64,000 bases of DNA from Candidatus Buchananbacteria bacterium CG10_big_fil_rev_8_21_14_0_10_33_19 (GCA_002773855.1 PEZY01000012.1:283671-347670); one strand, 5' to 3'; shown: positions 50,306-59,056, numbered from the stretch's first letter. Numbers and translations are program-made. The notes: generated from the sequence alone by a model not told the origin.

Positions 50306-50482
50306 CGAGCATATGAAAAATTAAGTAGAAAAACAATAATAAATTAAGCGTTTGTGAGTTGTCTACGAACAAATTTTTCGCATGTCTGAGCCATTTTCGA
50401 CCTATCTAAATAAATAGAAAATGGTGAGTTCGGAAAATAGCGAAGATTTATTATAGTTTTTCCTTAATTTTATCATCGCTCG
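50306..50482. repeat. Snapback block 2, 177-nt near-continuous hairpin
   Basis: Nested arms from outside in: CGAGC/GCTCG (50306 and 50478), AAATTAAG/CTTAATTT (50318 and 50463), GAAAAAC/GTTTTTC, ATAATAAAT/ATTTATTAT (50336 and 50446), TTCGC/GCGAA and CCATTTTC/GAAAATGG (50391 and 50417). The left arm has an extra 25-nt bulge. Confidence 0.75.
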
Positions 50483-50492
50483 TAGTTTTTGT

Positions 50493-50518
50493 GTTACTTT
50501 TTGCTATCAAAAAGTGAC
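50493..50518. repeat. Hairpin homologous to 50115
   Basis: GTTACTTTTTG with CAAAAAGTGAC around CTAT. It repeats the GTTACTTTT hairpin of block 1, so the two copies bracket a 400-bp unit. Confidence 0.65.
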
Positions 50519-50538
50519 GAGAAAAGTTATTAAAAAAT

Positions 50539-50565
50539 GAGATTGCTTCTTACCTCGCAATGACG
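50539..50565. repeat. REP-like palindrome relic
   Basis: GAGATTGCTTC, a short gap, then CTCGCAATGACG. This resembles a shortened copy of the ATTGCGAGG...GAAGCAATCTC repeat dispersed in many bacteria. Confidence 0.5.
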
Positions 50566-50677
50566 TTTGTAGATGGAGTGTAAAGTAATAGAAATAAAGA
50601 AAATAATCTCTCTACCTCCCCCACCCGTATAGTTGCGGTCGATATGACATGATAAAATAAAATAAAATTATAGATAA

Positions 50678-50705
50678 AAAAGACTAGTCATATGACTAGT
50701 CTTTT
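50678..50705 (-). terminator. Terminator of the helicase-nuclease gene
   Basis: A 28-nt perfect palindrome with halves AAAAGACTAGTCAT and ATGACTAGTCTTTT, with a T-run on the minus strand. Confidence 0.9.
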
Positions 50706-50715
50706 AAAAGCATAA

Positions 50716-53700
50716 TTACGCTTTATGTTCACAAATACTGTTAAAGTCACAATAATTACACATCATCCCTGGTTTTGGCGGAAATTCCGCTTGTTTAATA
50801 CCCTCTATATTTTTTATTAACTTGGCTTTGGTTTTTTCTAGTTCTTTGGGCGTACCCAGGAAAGAAACTTCTTTATTGTCATCTAAATAATGAAAAACCA
50901 ATTCTTTGACGGGTTCTTTTAATACCTCTTCTACGGCCATTTGATAGATTAATAGTTGTTCTTTGTTATCAAAAGTTAATTTATCTTTAGCACTGCCGGT
51001 TTTATAGTCTACAATTCTGACTCCCCCATCTACTTTGTCTATCCTATCGATCACACCATAAAGAGTAAAATTTTCTAAACCATTTTGAATATGTAAATTA
51101 AATGGATATTCTAAATACATAGTTTTGGGCCAATTGTCTTTATTTTGTTCATAAAACTGTTTTAGAGATTTTTCACCTTTGATCCGGTATTTTTCTTTGG
51201 TGTCTCTGTCTGGAAACCAATCATCAATAAAAGATTCTTTATAAATTTTGGCCATATCCTCCCAGTCGACATCTTTTTTGTCATGACTAGGTATTAATTC
51301 TAATTGACTAGGATTAATTCTTTTACTAACTAGTTCTAAAGTTTTTTGTAGACTGTTATGCATAGTGCGACCAAAAGAAAACTGTGGTTTACCTGGAGTC
51401 GGCACTTTTAAAATAAATGAAAACCGATACTGATAAGGACAAGTTTCAAAAGCTTTTAGTCGAGTAAAAGAAAATTTAGCTGGGAGCTTTGGCTTGATTT
51501 CTTCTTGGTAGTTTTTATTTTTAATGTCTTCTGATTCAATTGAGGTTTTAACCGTTTCCGATAAGGTTAAACCAATTGGTTTAAGTTCTTGGATAAATCT
51601 AGATATTTTTTTGGCTCTAGCCCCACCATAGTTCTCAGCCGATGAAAAATATAAATTACTTTTGGCTCTAGTCATCGCCACATAAAATAGGCGTCGCTCT
51701 TCCTGAAGATGAATATCGCACTCTGGCACAATCTCTTTAATTAATTTGTCTGGCAAGCTAATGGCTTCGCCTTTGGCGGTAGTGGGAAATCTTTTGTCTA
51801 CCATATTAGGTAAAAAGACGCATTCAAATTCCAAACCCTTGCTGGCATGAACGGTCATAATTTTTACCGTGTCAGGATCATCAGATTCGGTAGTTGATTT
51901 TAAGCTACCCTCTTCACCAGACTCTAATTCTAATTCTATTAAGTTCAAAAAACTTTTTACTGATTTATCACTGCTTTCTTTTTCAAAGTCTTGAATTTTT
52001 TTGAAGAATTGATTTAAATAGGCTAACTCCTCTAGATTTTTAGTAGAGTCTATAGTAGTTAAAGATTTAAGATAGCCAGATTTATCCATAAAGCCCTGAA
52101 TGATTTCGGTAGTGCGTTTACCACTGGCGGCTATTTCTGAAAAATGATTGATTAATTTCATAATACTGGTAACTTTTTGTTGAGTGTCACCACTTATAAC
52201 TTTTAATTCACCAGCTTGGCGTAGAGATTCATAAAGTGATACACCTTTGCGTCCGGCCCAATAGTTAAAATTCATTATTTCTTTGTGTGGTATATTCCAA
52301 AGTGGCATCGAAATAAAGCGGTACATAGCGACACTTTCGTGATAACTATCTAGGAGTTTTAGGAAAGCTAGAATATTTAAAATAATATTTTTGGCATAAA
52401 GTCCTTTGGAAGCTAAGAAGTTATAAGGCACTTTGGCTTGCTCTAGGGCGTAGATAAATTCATTAGCACTAGAATTAGCTCTAATTAGAATAGCAAAATC
52501 AGACCATTTTAGATTTTCATTTTTATTATAAATATCAATTATTTTATCAACTACCAATTTCACTTCGTCTTCTAAATTTTGACCATGAAGATGTTCTATT
52601 ACTCCCTTTTGAGAATTATTAGCTAAAAGTTTTTTGGATAATTTATTCTTTTTTTGATTGCCTTCGGCTAATTTTATCTCTAGACGGTATGGATTATTTA
52701 ATTGAATGAATTGATAAGTTAAATCCAAAATATTTTGAGCGCTACGATAGTTGGTATTTAAAAATACTTCTTTAGCACTAGTATAGTCACTTTTAAATTG
52801 TAAGATGTTAGAGATAGAAGCACCCCGAAATTTATAAATCGCCTGATCGTCATCACCGACTACCGTGACATTGTTTTTGGGACTAGCCAGTAATTTAATT
52901 AATTCGTATTGAGCATAATTAGTATCTTGAAATTCATCAACTAAAATATATTTAAATTTAGCTCGATATTTAGCTAAAACATTTTTACGCTCGATAAAGA
53001 GTTTAAGTAAATAACTAATTAAATCGCCAAAATCCAAAGCATTATTATCTAGTAGTAGTTGCTGATAGGTTTTGTAAGCTTTAGCTGTTTCTTCTAATTT
53101 TTTTAGTTCTTGGGCAATGGCTTGGTTTAATTCCTCGGCTTCTAATTCCTCCATAGCTTCTGGTTCCAGTAATTCGGCTGCTAATTTTATTTGGTCGTTG
53201 ATAGTTAAAACGCTATCAACATATTTTTGATAATCTTCTGAAGTAATATTTTCGTCTTTGGCTCGAGAAAAATGTCTGAGTAAGTTATGAATGTATTTAG
53301 TAGGATTGCCTAATGGTTTGTAATAATCAATATCAAATTTAGATAAATTGTTTTTTAACAGCATCCACTGACCAGTAGTTGAGAGTAATTTAAAATCAGT
53401 TGGCAAGCCAATTTCTAAACCATTTTCTTTTAAAATTCTTTCAGCAAAAGAATGGAAAGTAGAAATCCATAAATCAACATAACCATAGGGTAGTAGTTTA
53501 TCAACTCGTTCTTCCATTTCACCAGCGGCCCTGTCAGTAAAAGTGAGGGCTAGTATTTCCTCTGGCTGACATTTGCCTTGTTCAATTAAATAAGCAATGC
53601 GACTGGTAATCACTGTAGTTTTACCGGTACCAGCTCCAGCTACGATTAAAAGTGGCCCTTTATCATGGGTTACGGCCGCTACTTGTTGGTCATTTAAATT

Positions 53701-53718
53701 TTTAAGTAAATCTGACAT
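50716..53718 (-). CDS. UvrD/Rep-type SF1 helicase fused to a PD-(D/E)XK nuclease with Fe-S cysteines
   Basis: The 1000-aa protein opens as a UvrD/PcrA helicase: LNDQQVAAVTHDKGPLLIVAGAGTGKTT (Walker A 27-35), ILVDEFQDTNYAQYELI, VVGDDDQAIYKFRGA and VKIMTVHASKGLEFECVFLP. From about residue 750 a RecB/AddB-type nuclease follows with GVIDRIDKVDGGVRIVDYKTG. Four cysteines (C760 in FETCPYQYRF, and C987, C990, C996 in the last residues) match the AddB-type iron-sulfur staple. It should process DNA ends in recombination repair, perhaps as a one-protein replacement of AddAB; that is inference. Confidence 0.93.
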   Translation of the reverse strand: MSDLLKNLNDQQVAAVTHDKGPLLIVAGAGTGKTTVITSRIAYLIEQGKCQPEEILALTFTDRAAGEMEERVDKLLPYGYVDLWISTFHSFAERILKENGLEIGLPTDFKLLSTTGQWMLLKNNLSKFDIDYYKPLGNPTKYIHNLLRHFSRAKDENITSEDYQKYVDSVLTINDQIKLAAELLEPEAMEELEAEELNQAIAQELKKLEETAKAYKTYQQLLLDNNALDFGDLISYLLKLFIERKNVLAKYRAKFKYILVDEFQDTNYAQYELIKLLASPKNNVTVVGDDDQAIYKFRGASISNILQFKSDYTSAKEVFLNTNYRSAQNILDLTYQFIQLNNPYRLEIKLAEGNQKKNKLSKKLLANNSQKGVIEHLHGQNLEDEVKLVVDKIIDIYNKNENLKWSDFAILIRANSSANEFIYALEQAKVPYNFLASKGLYAKNIILNILAFLKLLDSYHESVAMYRFISMPLWNIPHKEIMNFNYWAGRKGVSLYESLRQAGELKVISGDTQQKVTSIMKLINHFSEIAASGKRTTEIIQGFMDKSGYLKSLTTIDSTKNLEELAYLNQFFKKIQDFEKESSDKSVKSFLNLIELELESGEEGSLKSTTESDDPDTVKIMTVHASKGLEFECVFLPNMVDKRFPTTAKGEAISLPDKLIKEIVPECDIHLQEERRLFYVAMTRAKSNLYFSSAENYGGARAKKISRFIQELKPIGLTLSETVKTSIESEDIKNKNYQEEIKPKLPAKFSFTRLKAFETCPYQYRFSFILKVPTPGKPQFSFGRTMHNSLQKTLELVSKRINPSQLELIPSHDKKDVDWEDMAKIYKESFIDDWFPDRDTKEKYRIKGEKSLKQFYEQNKDNWPKTMYLEYPFNLHIQNGLENFTLYGVIDRIDKVDGGVRIVDYKTGSAKDKLTFDNKEQLLIYQMAVEEVLKEPVKELVFHYLDDNKEVSFLGTPKELEKTKAKLIKNIEGIKQAEFPPKPGMMCNYCDFNSICEHKA

Positions 53719-53754
53719 AGATAATTAATAAGTAATATATAAACTAGAATACAA

Positions 53755-53780
53755 TAAAAAACTGGCCTTGACCAATTTTT
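53755..53780 (-). terminator. Intrinsic terminator after the L,D-transpeptidase gene
   Basis: AAATTGG and CCAGTTT (one G-T pair) with a following T-run on the minus strand. Confidence 0.6.
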
Positions 53781-53798
53781 ATTATAGCTTGATAATTT

Positions 53799-54554
53799 TT
53801 AATTTATTTTAACTTCTGTGCCAACACTGGTCCAATTATACAATCTTTCCATATTTTCATAGGCCACATTGACACAACCATGGCTCATGGGTTGGCCAAA
53901 ATTATTATGCCAATAAGCGCCGTGGATGTAATAGCGATAACCATTAAGATTGGTAAAATGCATATTCCATTTGGTATCTGGATAATAATAATTGTAACCG
54001 GTACCACCATAATTTTTGGCTGGTACTTTAGCTAAAATTGTAAAATTACCGGTAGGCGTTGGTAATACCGACACACCACTAGAAATTGGAAATGATTCTA
54101 AAATCTGACCATCGAATAGATAGGTTAAATTTTGGGTTTTTAAATCAACCTTAATTAGTTTTGTAGATTTGGCACCAGAATTTTTAAGTGGATTAAAGCT
54201 GGTTTTGACTTCCATACCGTCTGGATAGGAATCAGCATCGGTATCACCATTAAATAAATCAGTTTTAATTGCCAACTCCCATTTGTCGTTTAAGCCGTCG
54301 TTATCAGAATCGACATCGGCTAACTTACGACCATTGGCATGTCGAGGTGAATAACCATTTACTATTTCTTTTTTGTCATTATAACCATCACCATCAGTAT
54401 CATAGTAATTGGCGTCGGTATGATAAACATACATTTCATCATGATCAGAAACGCCATCGCCATCGGTATCAATTATATTATCAACGCCGTAAGCTACCGA
54501 ATATAATGATAAAAATAAAATAAAACACAAAAAATAAAATAGTAGTTTTTTCAT
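53799..54554 (-). CDS. Secreted L,D-transpeptidase (YkuD) with calcium-binding repeats
   Basis: A signal peptide (MKKLLFYFLCFILFLSLYSVAYG) is followed by four Asp-rich thrombospondin-3/EF-hand-like loops (DTDGDGVSDHDE, DTDGDGYNDKKE, DSDNDGLNDKWE, DTDADSYPDGME), then the YkuD domain with the catalytic HGAYWH...MSHGCVN, Cys near 227. It cross-links or anchors peptidoglycan peptides outside the cell membrane; the loops would bind Ca2+. ATG 54554 is chosen because a TATAAT box ends 7 bases before it. Confidence 0.92.
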   Translation of the reverse strand: MKKLLFYFLCFILFLSLYSVAYGVDNIIDTDGDGVSDHDEMYVYHTDANYYDTDGDGYNDKKEIVNGYSPRHANGRKLADVDSDNDGLNDKWELAIKTDLFNGDTDADSYPDGMEVKTSFNPLKNSGAKSTKLIKVDLKTQNLTYLFDGQILESFPISSGVSVLPTPTGNFTILAKVPAKNYGGTGYNYYYPDTKWNMHFTNLNGYRYYIHGAYWHNNFGQPMSHGCVNVAYENMERLYNWTSVGTEVKIN

Positions 54555-54560
54555 ACTACT

Positions 54561-54566
54561 ATTATA
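54561..54566 (-). promoter_or_regulatory. -10 box of a probable leaderless transcript (minus strand)
   Basis: TATAAT on the minus strand, 6 bp before the ATG at 54554. No good -35 match. Confidence 0.55.
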
Positions 54567-54577
54567 CCACATCTTTT

Positions 54578-55579
54578 TTACTTAATAGCTAATTGCCCAC
54601 AGGCAGCATCGATATCGCGACCAAAAGTATAGCGTTGGGTAACTGTGATGCCATTTCTCAACAAAATATTTTTAAACTTTTTAATAGTATATTCCGGTGA
54701 TGGTTTATTGCCACCTACCGGATTACAAGGAATTAAATTAACCACCACTAACTTACCTTTTAAGAGTTCAGCTAGTTCGGTAGCGGCTTCTATTGAATCA
54801 TTAGAATCTTTAATTAATAGATATTCAATCATTACTTGTCGGCCAGTTTTTTCGATATAACTATCCATAGTCGATATAATCTTGTCAATTTTATATTTAC
54901 GACTAATCGGCATTAATTTTAGACGCATTTTGTCGTTGGGAGCGTGTAGTGATATAGCTAAATTTACTTGGATACCTTCTAAAGCTAGCTTTTTAATGCC
55001 TTCAGTGATACCAGAGGTGGAAATAGATATTTTCCGAGCCCCGATATTAAAAGTTTCTTCACTATTTAAAATTCGCACGGCGGCTAAAACATTGTCATAA
55101 TTTAGCATGGGTTCACCCATACCCATAAAAACAATATTAGTTACTCGGTCTTCTGGTGAATAAGTTTTTCTGATGTATCTGGAGAAGAATATAACTTGCT
55201 CGATAATTTCATTGGTCTTTAAGTTTCGTTTATAGCCCATTTCACCAGTGGCACAAAAAGTACAACCCAAGGCACAGCCAACTTGTGAAGAAACACAAAC
55301 AGTATACCGACCATCTTTATGCATCATTAACACAGTTTCAATTTTCTGATTGTCTAATAAGGTGATTATGGCTTTGAGAGTTTTTTTGTCTCCGGTCTTT
55401 TTAATTTCACCATTAATTTCTAGCGGACACTCTTGATTTAACTTTTGTCTTAAATCTTTAGACAAGGTAGTGGCCTGATCCCAATTATCAATTAAGTCAC
55501 CATAGATGGACTTTTGGATTTGCTTGTATCTAAAAGCTGGTTGACCGACTAAGACTTCACTTATTTTTTCGATATTCAT
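54578..55579 (-). CDS. rlmN: 23S rRNA (adenine-C2)-methyltransferase RlmN
   Basis: A radical-SAM methyltransferase acting on A2503 of 23S rRNA and A37 of some tRNAs. The cluster motif C102xxxC106xxC109 (GCALGCTFCATGEMG), GMGEPMLNYDNV, SISTSGI and the C-terminal catalytic Cys (C327 in DAACGQL) are present. Length 333 aa. It starts directly after the stop of the SpoU methyltransferase gene. Confidence 0.96.
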   Translation of the reverse strand: MNIEKISEVLVGQPAFRYKQIQKSIYGDLIDNWDQATTLSKDLRQKLNQECPLEINGEIKKTGDKKTLKAIITLLDNQKIETVLMMHKDGRYTVCVSSQVGCALGCTFCATGEMGYKRNLKTNEIIEQVIFFSRYIRKTYSPEDRVTNIVFMGMGEPMLNYDNVLAAVRILNSEETFNIGARKISISTSGITEGIKKLALEGIQVNLAISLHAPNDKMRLKLMPISRKYKIDKIISTMDSYIEKTGRQVMIEYLLIKDSNDSIEAATELAELLKGKLVVVNLIPCNPVGGNKPSPEYTIKKFKNILLRNGITVTQRYTFGRDIDAACGQLAIK

Positions 55580-56350
55580 TTATTTATTGTAAACACTATG
55601 TAAAATAATAGCTGCAGCTGAGGCTACATTTAAAGATTCTATATCTGGACTAATATTTATTTTTATAAATTTATCAGCTATTTTTTCTATGTTTTTATCC
55701 ACTCCCCGACTTTCATCACCCAAAACTAAACAAAAGTTTTTTAATTTATTTAAATCATTAATGTTGTCGGCTTTATTCATTATAGTTGAAACAATCGGTA
55801 ATTGGCCTTTCATTTTATTTAAGAGAGTAAAATTCTTATCATAATTAATATTTATTTTAAAAATTGTATCTTTGGCCGCAGCAATAGTTTTAAAGTTGTA
55901 AACATCAACACAAGTCTCATCTAAAATTATGTCTTTAAAGCCAAAAGCAACAGCTGATCGGAAAATGGTGCCAAGATTACCAGGATCGCCAATACTATTA
56001 AGATATAAAATTGATTGATCATAACTAATTGGCTTAAGAGTTGGTTTTTTGTAAACCGCACAGATACCCGCTGGATGATCTAAATTAGAAAAAGACTTGT
56101 TTATCTTTAAATTAATTTCAAACCAATCTGATAAGTTGCTTTGATTAGCTATAGCTGTTACAACTTCTCTGTTTTTAATTAAAAACTCATCACTGACAAA
56201 TAGACTAATTGGCTTATAACCAGCTGCTAGCGCATCTTGAATTATTACCAAGTTTTCAACCAAAAACTCCCCAAATTCTTCTCGGTATTTTTTGAGTTGT
56301 AATTTTTTTAAATGTTTAATTTTGGCGTTATCGTCACTGGATATAATCAT
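55580..56350 (-). CDS. TrmH/SpoU family RNA 2'-O-methyltransferase
   Basis: A SPOUT methyltransferase with an N-terminal RNA-binding domain (KIKHLKKLQLKKYREEFGEFLVENLVII) and the knotted core: LNSIGDPGNLGTIFRSAVAFG, LVLGDESRGVDKNI and the final SLNVASAAAIILHSVY. It methylates a ribose in rRNA or tRNA; the exact site is unknown. It is coupled to rlmN, and both modify ribosomal RNA. Confidence 0.92.
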   Translation of the reverse strand: MIISSDDNAKIKHLKKLQLKKYREEFGEFLVENLVIIQDALAAGYKPISLFVSDEFLIKNREVVTAIANQSNLSDWFEINLKINKSFSNLDHPAGICAVYKKPTLKPISYDQSILYLNSIGDPGNLGTIFRSAVAFGFKDIILDETCVDVYNFKTIAAAKDTIFKININYDKNFTLLNKMKGQLPIVSTIMNKADNINDLNKLKNFCLVLGDESRGVDKNIEKIADKFIKINISPDIESLNVASAAAIILHSVYNK

Positions 56351-56351
56351 A

Positions 56352-56813
56352 TTATTTTATAGCTTTGGCAAATTTTTTTAAGGCAGTTATTTGATTTTTA
56401 TGTAAATGAATTTCTGGTCGCTTCTTTTTGATTAATTTAAAACTATCTTCAAATGATTTACCACTATAAATAAAATAAGCTATGGCCATACTAGGCGCTC
56501 GGCCATGACCGTTTCTGCAGTGAATATAAATTTTAGTTTTAGATTTTATTATTGAATCAATAAATTGAGAGCCGATTAGTAGTTGATTTTGAGTTGGTGC
56601 AGCGCCGTCTTTAGTGGGGAGCCAGAGAAAATAATCAACACCCCAGGCTTGGTCTATTCTTTCCTTTTCCATACTTAAATCAGCTTTAACACCTTTTTTT
56701 AATAATTTTTGATCAAAATGAACTTGGCAACAAGCATTGGTGCCAATATAAATATAGCCAGTAATTTTACTGAAATTCATAACTGGTCCGTGGGGCATGG
56801 ATTTTAATGACAT
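56352..56813 (-). CDS. Dual-specificity protein phosphatase
   Basis: A 153-aa cysteine phosphatase. The P-loop is HC99RNGHGR105, which fits CX5R, followed by APSMAIAYF; the general acid Asp is probably in the LPTKDGAAPT loop. TGYIYIGTNACC is a normal start of the DSP fold. Substrates are unknown; no kinase gene is in the window. Confidence 0.88.
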   Translation of the reverse strand: MSLKSMPHGPVMNFSKITGYIYIGTNACCQVHFDQKLLKKGVKADLSMEKERIDQAWGVDYFLWLPTKDGAAPTQNQLLIGSQFIDSIIKSKTKIYIHCRNGHGRAPSMAIAYFIYSGKSFEDSFKLIKKKRPEIHLHKNQITALKKFAKAIK

Positions 56814-56824
56814 AAATTTATAAG

Positions 56825-57946
56825 TTATTTAATGGCTTGGGCAACGCTAATAGCCACATTTTTATCTAAAACTGACGGCACAATTTCTTCTTCAGTTGGA
56901 TTAGTCACGTAATCAGCAATGGCTTGGGCGGCTTTTAATTTCATTTCAGTTGTGATTTTTTTAATGTTATTGTCTAAAGTTCCCCTAAACATACCTGGGA
57001 AAACTAAAACGTTATTAATTTGATTTGGAAAATCACTGCGACCAGTAGCCATTATTTTGACGCCGGCACTTTTGGCTAAATCTGGCATTATCTCTGGGTC
57101 GGGGTTAGCCATCGCAAAAACAATAGGATCAGTATTCATAGATTTAATCATATCGGCTGTTAGGATATTGCCTTTGGACACACCAATAAAGACATCAGCT
57201 TTCACTATTGCTGTAGTTAAATCACCACACAGATCTATAGTATGCTCGGCCATTTCTTGTTTACTACTATTTAAATCGTTGCGAGATTTACATATAGTTC
57301 CCTGGGTATCTAAAATTGTAAATTTTTTTAAACCAGCGGCCATTAGTAATTTAGTGATAGCCATGCCAGCTGCACCAGCCCCATTTATTACTACATAAAT
57401 ATCCTCGATTTTTTTATTGGTAATTTTAAGAGCGTTAATTAATCCGGCTAACACCACAATGGCAGTGCCATGCTGGTCATCATGAAAAACTGGAATATCT
57501 AATTCAGTTATTAATCTTTGTTCTATTTCAAAGCATCTGGGTGCAGAAATGTCTTCTAGATTAATACCAGAAAAGCTTGGGGCAATCATTTTTACAGTTT
57601 TGATTATTTCTTCAGTGTCTTGAGTGGCCAAGCAAATTGGATAGGCGTCAATATTCCCAAATTCTTTAAACAATATAGCCTTCCCTTCCATCACTGGCAT
57701 CGCCGCTTCTGGGCCAATATTACCCAAGCCTAAAACAGCACTACCATCAGTAATAATAGCGATACTATTACCAACATTAGTATATTTTTTAACTAATAAT
57801 TTATCTTCATAAATAGCACGGCTAACATCAGCTACACCAGGCGTATAGGCCAAACTTAAGTCATCTTTAGTGTTTAAGTAAACTTTGGATTTTATTTCAA
57901 TTTTACCATGATTTTTTTCGTGCAGGTCTAAAGCCTTTTGATTCAT
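56825..57946 (-). CDS. Malic enzyme (short form)
   Basis: It decarboxylates malate to pyruvate with NAD(P)+. Motifs: SLAYTPGVADVSRAIYE, TDGSAVLGLGNIGPEAAMPVMEGKA, FHDDQHGTAIVVLAGL, the Rossmann turn INGAGAAGMAI and ANPDPEIMPDLAKSAGVKIMATGRSDFPNQINNVLVFPG. The 373-aa form lacks the phosphotransacetylase-like C-terminal domain of MaeB. Cofactor choice is not clear. It is one of the few metabolic genes here. Confidence 0.94.
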   Translation of the reverse strand: MNQKALDLHEKNHGKIEIKSKVYLNTKDDLSLAYTPGVADVSRAIYEDKLLVKKYTNVGNSIAIITDGSAVLGLGNIGPEAAMPVMEGKAILFKEFGNIDAYPICLATQDTEEIIKTVKMIAPSFSGINLEDISAPRCFEIEQRLITELDIPVFHDDQHGTAIVVLAGLINALKITNKKIEDIYVVINGAGAAGMAITKLLMAAGLKKFTILDTQGTICKSRNDLNSSKQEMAEHTIDLCGDLTTAIVKADVFIGVSKGNILTADMIKSMNTDPIVFAMANPDPEIMPDLAKSAGVKIMATGRSDFPNQINNVLVFPGMFRGTLDNNIKKITTEMKLKAAQAIADYVTNPTEEEIVPSVLDKNVAISVAQAIK

Positions 57947-58024
57947 AATTTATATGTAAAAAATATTTTAACTTATAACTAATTATACCACATCTAAAAC
58001 TATAAAATTAGTCGGAGCGCCCTA

Positions 58025-58055
58025 ATAAAAAACTTCCTCGTTACTTGAGGAAGTT
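58025..58055 (-). terminator. Intrinsic terminator (minus strand)
   Basis: AACTTCCTC and GAGGAAGTT form a 9-bp perfect stem; on the minus strand TTTTTTATT follows. It ends the PspC-pair transcript. Confidence 0.9.
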
Positions 58056-58062
58056 GATTTTG

Positions 58063-58305
58063 CTACTCACAGATCTTTCGGTAGTCTTTGGGAACTTTAT
58101 CCCAAGCCGGCATAAATATCGAGAGGATTATATATATAGCTACGAAGGCACTAGCATGTGGTATGCCCCATAAAGTAATTACAACCCATAATAATCTAAT
58201 AATCCAAGTGGGAGCACCTAGACAATAGGCTATACCAGCACAGACACCACTGATCCATTCAAATTCAGGACAACTGACTCTTTTGAGTTTTCTTGTCATG
58301 GCCAT
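58063..58305 (-). CDS. PspC-domain protein 1, 80 aa
   Basis: PspC domain: KRVSCPEFEWISGVCAGIAYCLGAPTWIIRLLWVVITLWG, then a second hydrophobic helix (VAIYIILSIFMPAW). PspC proteins are small membrane proteins in the phage-shock envelope stress response of other bacteria. It is a close paralog of the next gene; both end in YxKICE. No PspA or other stress partner is seen in the window. Confidence 0.88.
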   Translation of the reverse strand: MAMTRKLKRVSCPEFEWISGVCAGIAYCLGAPTWIIRLLWVVITLWGIPHASAFVAIYIILSIFMPAWDKVPKDYRKICE

Positions 58306-58357
58306 GTTTTATGCCTTTCTTTTTGGAGATCAATTGAAGTTTATATTAGCAAAATTT

Positions 58358-58597
58358 CTATTCACAGATTTTTACATAATCTTCTGGTGTTTCTTCCCAG
58401 ACCGGAGAAAATATAAAAAAGACAGTATAGGCAATAACTCCAATTTCCAAATCAGGGGTACAGAGTATAGTCGCTACGATCCACATAATTCTCATTATCC
58501 AAGTTCGTATGCCAAAACAATAAGCCATACCAGCACAAACACCACCAATACGTCGATACTTATAGCTATATATTCGTTTAAAGTCTCGGTCAAGCAT
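58358..58597 (-). CDS. PspC-domain protein 2, 79 aa
   Basis: Start ATG 58597 (MLDRDFKRIYSYKYRRIGG), set by AAGGAG about 8 bases upstream; the frame reaches a TTG at 58615 that overlaps that site. GVCAGMAYCFGIRTWIMRIMWI and the end YVKICE match its neighbour at 58063, so the two come from a tandem duplication. It overlaps no gene and is 53 bp from its paralog. Confidence 0.88.
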   Translation of the reverse strand: MLDRDFKRIYSYKYRRIGGVCAGMAYCFGIRTWIMRIMWIVATILCTPDLEIGVIAYTVFFIFSPVWEETPEDYVKICE

Positions 58598-58607
58598 TAG
58601 CCTCTCC

Positions 58608-58919
58608 TTAATCAAGTTTTAGCCATAGTTGATTGGGATTGTCAGTGGGTTTGCTATCATTTTTTAAATCATCTAAGCTACGAAGACCTAGGGCAAACCA
58701 ACAGCCCTGAATAAAGCCTAGCCAACGGAATGATTTCTCTAAACGATTTTCCGCTAGTAGACCGTCAATTTCATAAGATAGATAATGAATATGTCCAAGT
58801 ATTGTTTGGCGATCTATAATACGTCGATCATAAGTGTCACATTTGGCTATAGGTGCTCCAAGTAAAAACAAAAATTTTTGGTATTTACTCATCATTTCTT
58901 TGACTTTTTCTGCTGTCAT
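58608..58919 (-). CDS. Hypothetical protein, 103 aa
   Basis: Start ATG 58919 (MTAEKVKEMMSKYQKFLF) after an AGAGG site; GTG 58925 is an alternative. The product is helical with a moderately hydrophobic centre (WLGFIQGCWFALGL), no clear motif. It is the first gene of the transcript with the two PspC genes, so a link with envelope stress is possible but unproven. Confidence 0.65.
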   Translation of the reverse strand: MTAEKVKEMMSKYQKFLFLLGAPIAKCDTYDRRIIDRQTILGHIHYLSYEIDGLLAENRLEKSFRWLGFIQGCWFALGLRSLDDLKNDSKPTDNPNQLWLKLD

Positions 58920-59027
58920 ACTCACCTCTTTGACGTAAGTTAAATGCCAATTTATGTAAAATGTTCTAAGCTTAAACTAGCATATTAAAGCATTTTAATC
59001 AATACTTGTAAATTAACCTTAATATTG

Positions 59028-59056
59028 TTGACATTTTATATCAAAAATGCTATACT
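59028..59056 (+). promoter_or_regulatory. Sigma-70 promoter of typA
   Basis: TTGACA (59028-59033), 17 bp, TATACT (59051-59056), with a leader of about 75 nt. Confidence 0.85.

Larger units (their letters stand above)
49574..50715. other. 1.1-kb stretch without a gene
   Basis: It holds repeat unit C, the folded leader and promoter (49569-49952), then 50.0-50.5 kb of long snapback hairpins, a REP-like relic at 50539 and the helicase-gene terminator at 50678. An open frame of 65 codons on the minus strand (50372-50175) crosses two palindromes and has no ribosome site; I do not call it. Confidence 0.7.

Noticed and set aside
50175..50372. 65-codon frame on the minus strand with hydrophobic start
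   Set aside because: It runs through two long palindromes, lacks a ribosome site and has no family features.
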